This document shows positions 58,435 to 64,000 of a DNA stretch of 64,000 nt, one piece after another. This DNA is from Flectonema sp. DT1601 (Eukaryota; Euglenozoa; Diplonemea; Diplonemida; Diplonemidae). Position numbers and translations under genes: made by a program. The stretch lies in NCBI GenBank assembly GCA_964019425.1, contig OZ025832.1, positions 434,001-498,000 of the forward strand, read 5' to 3'. The notes under the pieces were generated by a model. That model saw only the letters and a list, made by a program, of their open reading frames with translations. It was not told the origin of the DNA and did not search any database. Numbering within the stretch: position 1 is the first letter of the stretch; every line of letters begins with the position of its first letter.

Positions 58435-60225
58435 ATGGCAACTGTCGATTCCCTGTCCTCTGTTTTGAGGAGCCATCAGCGGTTCATGGCGAAGCTGCTC
58501 GTGGAGGTGGTGGGTCGGAGGGAGGAGTCGGGGGCGCTCATGGACAGCTTTTCAGAAGTTCTCAGATCTTCGGAGAAGATCATGGTTGGAATGACGGATG
58601 CTGAGGCTGCGACTGAAATGACGACGTACACGGAAGTACACCGGGTGGCGAGGGAGAAGGAGTCGGCGAAGTTGGTGGAAGGAAGTTCGCGATTACTTGG
58701 GAGTCTTGCCTTGCATCCTGACATGAGGTGTGACGATATCGGGTTCGTTAAAGCTGATCTCAAGGGGGACGGGACGTTGGAGCTGGTCGAAGATGACCTG
58801 AGGAATGTATTCTCCTCCACCTGCTTCCCTCGGCTGCTGAACGAGGATGAGTATTTCAACACACTTCTAATTGGTTACTTGGGGATGGGTGAAACAGAGG
58901 AGGGTGTCCCTGCCCAACTCAGGAAGGAACTCTTCTTGCTGCTTGATTGGCCGAGACTCTCCCACTCGTCGAAGGAAGAAGTTAGATCCCAATTTGAAAA
59001 CACTTCATGGGGTGCCGAGATCCTCCGTGAGCTGGAAGATTCGAACAACTGGGGTACTGTGAAAAGAACATACAAATGGCCTGAACGTGTTGTGACTGCG
59101 GTGGAGTTGAGGACTTCACATCTTCGTACTCGAATTGACATTTTGTTCACACAAAGTCCCGACATGTTGTGTGTCTTCGATGCTTCAGATAATATCGATG
59201 ATGAAGGCACCCTATCTAGTGATTGTGTTGAGATGCTGCCGTCTTCCATCCGACGGTTGTCATTCACTAACTGTAGCCGTTGCATTAAATTTCAGCGGGA
59301 TTTCCTTTCTGGCAGTTGTGACTCGCTGACGTCAATCGATTTCACATCTTTTCACAATGTGACGGTCATCTCCGACAGGTTCTTGAATAACTTGACGTCT
59401 CTGACTCACGTTAATTTATCTTCATTTAGTGAGGTAACTAACATTGGCGATCACTTTATTAGTAACTGCGAGTCCCTCACCTCCATCGATGTTTCCGGTT
59501 TTCAGAAACTGACTGTGATAGGAAATGGATTCTTGGAAAACTCAAAGTCTCTGACTAGCGTGGACTTGTCTTCCTTGAGTGAAGTTAAGAGCATTGGCCT
59601 TGACTTTATTAGTAACTGTGAGTCCCTCACCTCCATCGATGTTTCAGGTTTTCAGAAACTGACTACGATAAGAGATGGATTCTTCCAAAACTCAAAGTCT
59701 CTGACTAGCGTGGACTTGTCATCCTTGAGTGAAGTTAAGAGCATTGGCCTTGACTTTATTAGTAACTGTGAGTCCCTCACCTCCATCGATGTTTCAGGTT
59801 TTCAGAAACTGACTACGATAAGAGATGGATTCTTCCAAAACTCAAAGTCTCTGACTAGCGTGGACTTGTCTTCCTTGAGTGAAGTTAAGAGAATTGGCTA
59901 TGGCTTTATTAGTAACTGTGAGTCCCTCACCTCAATCGATGTTTCAGGTTTTCAGAAACTGACTGGAATAGGAAGTTCATTCTTAAAAAACTCAAAGTCT
60001 CTGACTAGCGTGGACTTGTCTTCCTTGAGTGAAGTTACGTACATTGGCAATAGCTTTATTAATAACTGTGAGTCCCTCACCTCCATCGATGTTTCCGGGT
60101 TGAAGAAAGTGATTGAGGTAAGTGAAATCTTGTATAATACGAAACTAACTATGAAAGGTGTAAGGGGATTGGAGAAGTGCAGTTATTCCGTTAGAAGAAA
60201 ATTTCCGATAATACCCCGTTACTAA
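58435..60225 (+). CDS. LRR array gene D, 596 aa, four repeat pairs
   Basis: This is the shortest member and the last of the array: N-domain with TTYTEVHRV and KRTYKWPERVVTAVEL, four type-2 repeats, and a type ii cap (GLKKVIEVSEILYNTKL, ending RKFPIIPRY). Two adjacent pairs (EVKSIGLDF with TTIRDGF) are duplicates of each other (about bases 59580-59870), so internal unit duplication is recent here too. The stop is TAA. Its 3' flank passes within ~65 bases into the upstream region of the intact 390-aa gene, apparently the ancestral LRR/390-aa neighbourhood from which the other promoter fragments were copied. Confidence 0.9.
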   Translation: MATVDSLSSVLRSHQRFMAKLLVEVVGRREESGALMDSFSEVLRSSEKIMVGMTDAEAATEMTTYTEVHRVAREKESAKLVEGSSRLLGSLALHPDMRCDDIGFVKADLKGDGTLELVEDDLRNVFSSTCFPRLLNEDEYFNTLLIGYLGMGETEEGVPAQLRKELFLLLDWPRLSHSSKEEVRSQFENTSWGAEILRELEDSNNWGTVKRTYKWPERVVTAVELRTSHLRTRIDILFTQSPDMLCVFDASDNIDDEGTLSSDCVEMLPSSIRRLSFTNCSRCIKFQRDFLSGSCDSLTSIDFTSFHNVTVISDRFLNNLTSLTHVNLSSFSEVTNIGDHFISNCESLTSIDVSGFQKLTVIGNGFLENSKSLTSVDLSSLSEVKSIGLDFISNCESLTSIDVSGFQKLTTIRDGFFQNSKSLTSVDLSSLSEVKSIGLDFISNCESLTSIDVSGFQKLTTIRDGFFQNSKSLTSVDLSSLSEVKRIGYGFISNCESLTSIDVSGFQKLTGIGSSFLKNSKSLTSVDLSSLSEVTYIGNSFINNCESLTSIDVSGLKKVIEVSEILYNTKLTMKGVRGLEKCSYSVRRKFPIIPRY

Positions 60226-60445
60226 AATGTGATCATTTGCCAGTAGTCTTAAATCAGCTCAACAGACTCTCGACAACGATATCTAGATACTTATATACAA
60301 ACATTATTTTAGTTATGTACGAAAGCTTATTATTTTTGTCATTTTCTGTTTAACCCGATTACCAATTTTTAGTATTATAAAGTATATTTACTGTTTTTCC
60401 ACCATTGTCAAACTATCACAAACCTCATTCATCAAACAGCCAGAA

Positions 60446-61618
60446 ATGTTATTATCTGTAATAGCACTTATCACTGTACTAACAATATCAAGTGAAAGAG
60501 CATTATGTACCGGGTCTATAAAGGTAAACGTCTGTAAGGACAATACAGTTATTGAAGATCTCGACCTGCTACGAGAAGAGTTAATAAAACAAAATGGAAG
60601 TTGTGGTGAGATGAACATAGCAATTATAGGAACAGATAACAGTGATGTAAAGCAATCAAGAAATGTACTGATGGATGCGATTGGACGTGGGAAGAGTAAT
60701 ATTCAAAATGGGTGTCAACATCATAGGGACACATCTTTTATAACAGATAGATTAACAACATCAGGTAGTGCGATTATCAGCATGTTAGTACCTGAATCGA
60801 TCTCTTGGTGTGTTCAAAGTGTTGTTTCTCCTGAGTCCGATTCAGTTTATAATCTTAGAAAGAGACTGGTTGACTCTTCAGATGTTACCTTAGATTCAAT
60901 TTTATTAATTAAACCCGCATCGTTCTTTGTATCACAACAAAGTACAAAGCAATCAAAGAGCACGTCGATTATCTCATACGTAAAGTCTCTTTTATGGTAT
61001 CCAACATACAAAATAAATCGTCAGAATGTATTAGCAACTGTTTCACTTTTAGATGACGTAAGGCAGTTGGGGTTAGTGACGCAACCTGTGTTGATTGTGA
61101 CTGGGGTTGAGAACGCAAGGCTTACTGGAATGTTTCCTCACGTCAAACAAGCTTTATCAAAAGAATTTCCAGAAATATTGTTTTGTGAAAAAAATAGTGA
61201 TGGGAAGAAAAGAGCTAGGCAAATGCTTCAGTTACTTTACATAAGAAAATATATCACTGTGGTAGACGTAGTTAGGGAACTGACTGAGGTGTACCAAGAA
61301 GTTGTTAAGAAAACTGGTAACGATAAGTATCTTTCAGAACTGTCTCATATTACAGCTACCAAAGAACTAACTTATCAGAGGCACCTAGCTGACCATCGTA
61401 GGGATGTTCAAGAATTCGAGACTGCTGCATATCACAACACGTTGACTAGTTATGTGACCATCGCTGGGGCGGCTGTTGCGACTATTGGATTACTTGCTTT
61501 GTCTGTGAAATTATTATTTCCGGTTATCGGAAAATTAAAACAGCTATTTCAAGATGTTGCATCGCTTGGCGTCGATCACAACGGTAATGATTATATTGAG
61601 AAAGAAAAAACTAATTGA
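60446..61618 (+). CDS. unrecognised 390-aa protein with signal peptide and C-terminal TM
   Basis: I do not recognise the family. The N-terminus MLLSVIALITVLTISSERALC is a good signal peptide. The following ~310 residues are a mixed alpha/beta domain, then a membrane segment at about residues 332-360 (SYVTIAGAAVATIGLLALSVKLLF), and a ~30-residue charged tail, i.e. a probable type I membrane protein with the globular part in the lumen or outside. NIAIIGTDNSDVKQS and VLIVTGVEN loosely recall the G1 and G4 positions of a GTPase fold, but the P-loop GK[ST] is missing; this is weak. The start is fixed by the signal peptide and by CATCAAACAGCCAGAA upstream. Its upstream region and first codons recur after other LRR genes. 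Confidence 0.8.
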   Translation: MLLSVIALITVLTISSERALCTGSIKVNVCKDNTVIEDLDLLREELIKQNGSCGEMNIAIIGTDNSDVKQSRNVLMDAIGRGKSNIQNGCQHHRDTSFITDRLTTSGSAIISMLVPESISWCVQSVVSPESDSVYNLRKRLVDSSDVTLDSILLIKPASFFVSQQSTKQSKSTSIISYVKSLLWYPTYKINRQNVLATVSLLDDVRQLGLVTQPVLIVTGVENARLTGMFPHVKQALSKEFPEILFCEKNSDGKKRARQMLQLLYIRKYITVVDVVRELTEVYQEVVKKTGNDKYLSELSHITATKELTYQRHLADHRRDVQEFETAAYHNTLTSYVTIAGAAVATIGLLALSVKLLFPVIGKLKQLFQDVASLGVDHNGNDYIEKEKTN

Positions 61619-61855
61619 AAAAAAAAAAAAAAAAAAAGATTGAATTACTTGCTATACTTTTGTATTTCTTTAGATTATAATATTATGTCAGCCGCAGGTT
61701 ATATTCATCGTCGACATTCAATATATGTTTTTTTTTCATAAACAGATTATCCTGCCTTAAAAAATGGGTTGGAAGCTGATGTTTTTATTTATAAAGTGTT
61801 AAGTGATTTCCTTTTTTATATATAAAAAAAAAAAACAACAACAACAACATCACTA

Positions 61856-62914
61856 ATGAAGTCAGTTGTAGCTGATCGGCAACTTGCTGCACGTGCAGCA
61901 GCGATATTTAGAAATCAAAATTTAAAATCAAAGCGGAAAGATACCAATTATGCTACAGCGATGCAACAATATCGTGAGATGTGGGAAATAGTTAATCAAA
62001 AAGAATCAGGTGAATACACCTTGAACACAGCGTTAGCAATGTTCTGCAAATCAGGTAGATATAACTGGGTTTCTGACATCTTAAAAAAAATGAATGAAAA
62101 AAATGTTTCACCAACAACTTCGACATTCACCAACTTAATATCGATTTGCCGAACACCATCTGAACTGCAGCAGCTTCACTGTTTATCACTTCATTTTAAA
62201 TTAACGGTAGATAGTATGTATTTTAATGGTATTGTATCACAAGCAAAGAAGATGAACGCATTTCATTTAAGCGGCATCGACGTAACCCCCCTCCAGCATA
62301 TAAATCCATTCATTGTTACCACATGTCTCACGTCATTGACAAATCCTAATGAAGTTATAAGCGTGCTTCATAGATTCGATGCTGAGGGTATCACATGTTC
62401 TGAGATAATGTATGCAGCGGCTATAACTGGAATGCGGTATAGTGACTCGGTGTTTGTGTATAATGAAGTGATTGAGAGGGGTGATAGTAAAATAATCTCA
62501 AATGAGTTCTTATCGGTATTACTGACTCAGGCTGATACTGTTGAAGACTTAATGCGAACATTAAAACTATCGCAATCGAATAATGTTCCCCTCTCTCCTA
62601 GTATTATCTCTTCGATCATCACATGTGCTATTAACTTATCAGAGAATGAGGATCACAATCAGTTAGGAGACATAATAATTCACGTAACGCAGTTGATATT
62701 CCTTCATTCATACATTAATCCTATTATAATATCACGTTTAATGACTTTTTATTCGACTGTTGGTGACTTGTCTGCTGCTGAATCTCTGTTCGATCACGTG
62801 TCAAGTTACCGAATTGAACCTTTAGCTGAATTTTTTGAAAGTTATTCAAAAATTCCAGGAAGTAACCCTGACAAGGTTAAACTAAAAATTGACTGGAAGC
62901 AAAGAGTTGTTTAA
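61856..62914 (+). CDS. pentatricopeptide repeat (PPR) protein
   Basis: A 352-aa helical protein built of ~35-residue degenerate PPR units. The clearest are around residues 55-125: YTLNTALAMFCKSGRYNWVSD followed by ILKKMNEKNVSPTTSTFTNL, with the typical N/T at the fifth position of helix A and the 'xxxMxxxxvxPxxxTfxxLI' step. Further degenerate units continue to the C-terminus (AESLFDHVSSYRIEP). PPR proteins bind organellar RNA, so a mitochondrial role in RNA processing or translation is likely. The N-terminus is basic and Ala/Arg-rich (DRQLAARAAAIFRNQNLKSKRK), compatible with import. The start follows an A-rich leader (CAACAACAACAACATCACTA). The specific target RNA cannot be inferred. Confidence 0.8.
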   Translation: MKSVVADRQLAARAAAIFRNQNLKSKRKDTNYATAMQQYREMWEIVNQKESGEYTLNTALAMFCKSGRYNWVSDILKKMNEKNVSPTTSTFTNLISICRTPSELQQLHCLSLHFKLTVDSMYFNGIVSQAKKMNAFHLSGIDVTPLQHINPFIVTTCLTSLTNPNEVISVLHRFDAEGITCSEIMYAAAITGMRYSDSVFVYNEVIERGDSKIISNEFLSVLLTQADTVEDLMRTLKLSQSNNVPLSPSIISSIITCAINLSENEDHNQLGDIIIHVTQLIFLHSYINPIIISRLMTFYSTVGDLSAAESLFDHVSSYRIEPLAEFFESYSKIPGSNPDKVKLKIDWKQRVV

Positions 62915-63113
62915 TTAGCACGTGATCCAAACAATAAGGGTAAACATGTTAAAAGTGATTGAGAGAAGGGTGACTGGGTAGAAACAAAATCTGCAAACAA
63001 AAACACAAAAAACAAAAAAATGATAATTATAGTTCAACTTCTTTTCTTCTTTTAATTTTAAATTTTTTTTTTTCCAGTATCTCGAGGGGAAGGAAAAAAA
63101 AAAAAAAAGAAAC

Positions 63114-64000
63114 ATGTCAATTCAAATAGTAGCAGCGACATCCCTCCTAATAGTGATCACATGCGCAGTACTACTACGAGGTGGTGGATTCATAAGGGGA
63201 GGTGTAGTTGGAGTGGGTATCTGCTATTCTCTGTTGATGATATACTTACTAACACTTGGGGTTGAAGATTCTAGAGAATTATTCTATGAATTAGACCCCT
63301 CGTTATCAAGAGAAGTATCTGAAAAGAGCTACGCCACAAATTGTGATTTTAATTTAAAAACATTAGAAAAAGAAGGAGCTCTGGACATCTTCGTATTCGC
63401 TCATTCAATCGGTTATGTTGCGAAGATGTTGATATTACGAGATCCGTTCATGGCTTGGGCTGTATCTCTTCTCTTTGAGCATGCTGAGAACACGTTTCAA
63501 CATATCCTACCAAACTTTTTAGAATGCTGGTGGGATCATTTGATTCTTGATATTCTAGTATGCAATGCTTTAGGAATCATCGGTGGTCAAATCCTCATTA
63601 AAATTTTTTCATTAGAAAAATACAACTGGTTTGGAGGAGTATCAAAATCTGCTATCAATATGTACCACGCATTGTTTATATTAACTTTTGTCTTGTTGGG
63701 AGACTTATCATGTTTCTTTCTAAAGTCATTATTGAATCACCCTCCAGAAAGTATTTTTACCATCTCAAGGATGTTATTTTGGGGGATTATGTCAATCTTT
63801 AGCATGGGTGATTATTACAGGTATATTAAAAGTAGTAAGCCTGTGTCGTTTCCAGTGACTTCGTTGGTGGCTCTCGTGGGATTTTTGTTAGAATTGAGTG
63901 TCGTGTTTCTTTTTACTGTTCAATCAGAATCATTTACAACACCTTGTCCGCCTGAAATTCTTTATTCTTGGATCGTTGCTGTTAATTTGTTTGTAGTGTC
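63114..64000 (+). CDS. phosphatidylserine synthase (PSS1/2 type), 3' partial
   Basis: The frame opens at ATG 63114 (MSIQIVAATS...) and stays open for 295 codons to the window end. Eukaryotic base-exchange phosphatidylserine synthase swaps serine for choline or ethanolamine on existing phospholipids in the ER. Diagnostic are the HSIGYVAKMLILRDPFMAW stretch and NFLECWWDHLILDIL, nearly identical to the N-F-x-E-C-W-W-D-x-x-I-L-D-I-L core of animal PTDSS1/2, followed by the C-N-x-x-G-I-x-x-G segment. Hydrophobic helices are distributed throughout (first at residues 5-30). A pyrimidine tract ending in TTTCCAG (about 63066-63077) precedes the start by ~35 bases. Whether it uses choline or ethanolamine lipids is unknown. 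Confidence 0.92.
   Translation, partial: MSIQIVAATSLLIVITCAVLLRGGGFIRGGVVGVGICYSLLMIYLLTLGVEDSRELFYELDPSLSREVSEKSYATNCDFNLKTLEKEGALDIFVFAHSIGYVAKMLILRDPFMAWAVSLLFEHAENTFQHILPNFLECWWDHLILDILVCNALGIIGGQILIKIFSLEKYNWFGGVSKSAINMYHALFILTFVLLGDLSCFFLKSLLNHPPESIFTISRMLFWGIMSIFSMGDYYRYIKSSKPVSFPVTSLVALVGFLLELSVVFLFTVQSESFTTPCPPEILYSWIVAVNLFVV

Larger units (their letters stand above)
49757..58704. repeat. tandem duplication 2, copy 2 (8,947 bp)
   Basis: The unit runs from the crossover point in B' to the equivalent point in D. From the array's 3' half onward (after the two-pair insertion) every feature is offset by 8,947 bases from its copy-1 partner: cap, spacer, gene C', relic, 390-aa fragment, and D-type upstream region. 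Confidence 0.88.

Noticed and set aside
25927-58704. Explaining all duplications as pure assembly artefacts
   Set aside because: Kept as an open alternative but not adopted: duplication 1 has novel junction bases and an in-frame fusion, and duplication 2 has a 300-bp internal difference and a D/B switch, which simple haplotig redundancy would not create. Only reads can settle it.
30385-59285. Conserved minus-strand frames of 86-137 codons opposite all LRR genes and their spacers
   Set aside because: They are antisense shadows of the repeated + strand genes or of duplicated spacers; they change only as the sense sequence dictates and resemble no protein.
31370-60080. Diversity-generating retroelement or CRISPR-like explanation for the 150-bp repeats
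   Set aside because: No reverse transcriptase, template repeat or adenine-biased substitution is seen, and the repeats are in-frame protein-coding LRRs rather than direct repeats with spacers.
1-64000. Transposons, LTR or virus-like elements
   Set aside because: No transposase, reverse transcriptase, integrase, capsid gene or terminal repeat pair was recognised; the repeats present are tandem segmental duplications.

Overview
The window is nuclear DNA of an AT-rich, gene-dense, mitochondriate unicellular eukaryote that I cannot place further. Evidence: eukaryote-only genes (VPS39, DNA polymerase beta, MLH1, Pol III subunit RPC5, phosphatidylserine synthase, a PPR protein), two short GT-AG introns (82 and 65 nt), likely mitochondrial leaders on several products, a candidate SDHD subunit, and all three standard stops in use. 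Genes are nearly intronless. Spacers are packed with homopolymer A and T runs.

Layout. Single-copy part (1-25.9 kb): VPS39 (5' end outside), a voltage-gated K+ channel, a 1645-aa alpha-solenoid protein, DNA polymerase beta, an HSD17B10-like dehydrogenase, MLH1, an unrecognised 572-aa protein, an ACT-domain malic enzyme, and two tandem, diverged RPC5 paralogues. Duplicated part (25.9-60.2 kb): an aminopeptidase O-like M1 protein, a candidate SDHD gene and seven cytosolic-looking leucine-rich-repeat (LRR) genes, here called A, A', B, C, B', C', D. Two recent tandem duplications shaped it. The first is 7,089 bp in period: it copied the 3' part of the M1 gene, SDHD and LRR gene A. The second is about 8.6-8.9 kb, with both ends inside LRR genes, and made B' and C'. 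Single-copy again (60.4-64 kb): a signal-peptide/one-TM protein, a PPR protein, and phosphatidylserine synthase (3' end outside).

Two things stand out. (1) Every credible gene lies on the + strand, and most starts are preceded by a pyrimidine tract ending in AG. This is the layout expected for polycistronic transcription with trans-splicing, though I cannot prove it. (2) The LRR array looks like a diversifying receptor-like repertoire. Its 150-bp repeats are almost identical, even at most silent sites, except at a few codons on one face of each repeat. Gene B' is a visible D/B chimera. Pieces of the neighbouring signal-peptide gene have been carried along with LRR units. The duplicated M1 gene has gained a new in-frame hydrophobic N-terminus.

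No tRNA, rRNA, CRISPR, transposon or virus-like element was recognised. Near-perfect duplications could in principle be assembly errors, so read-level checks are given.
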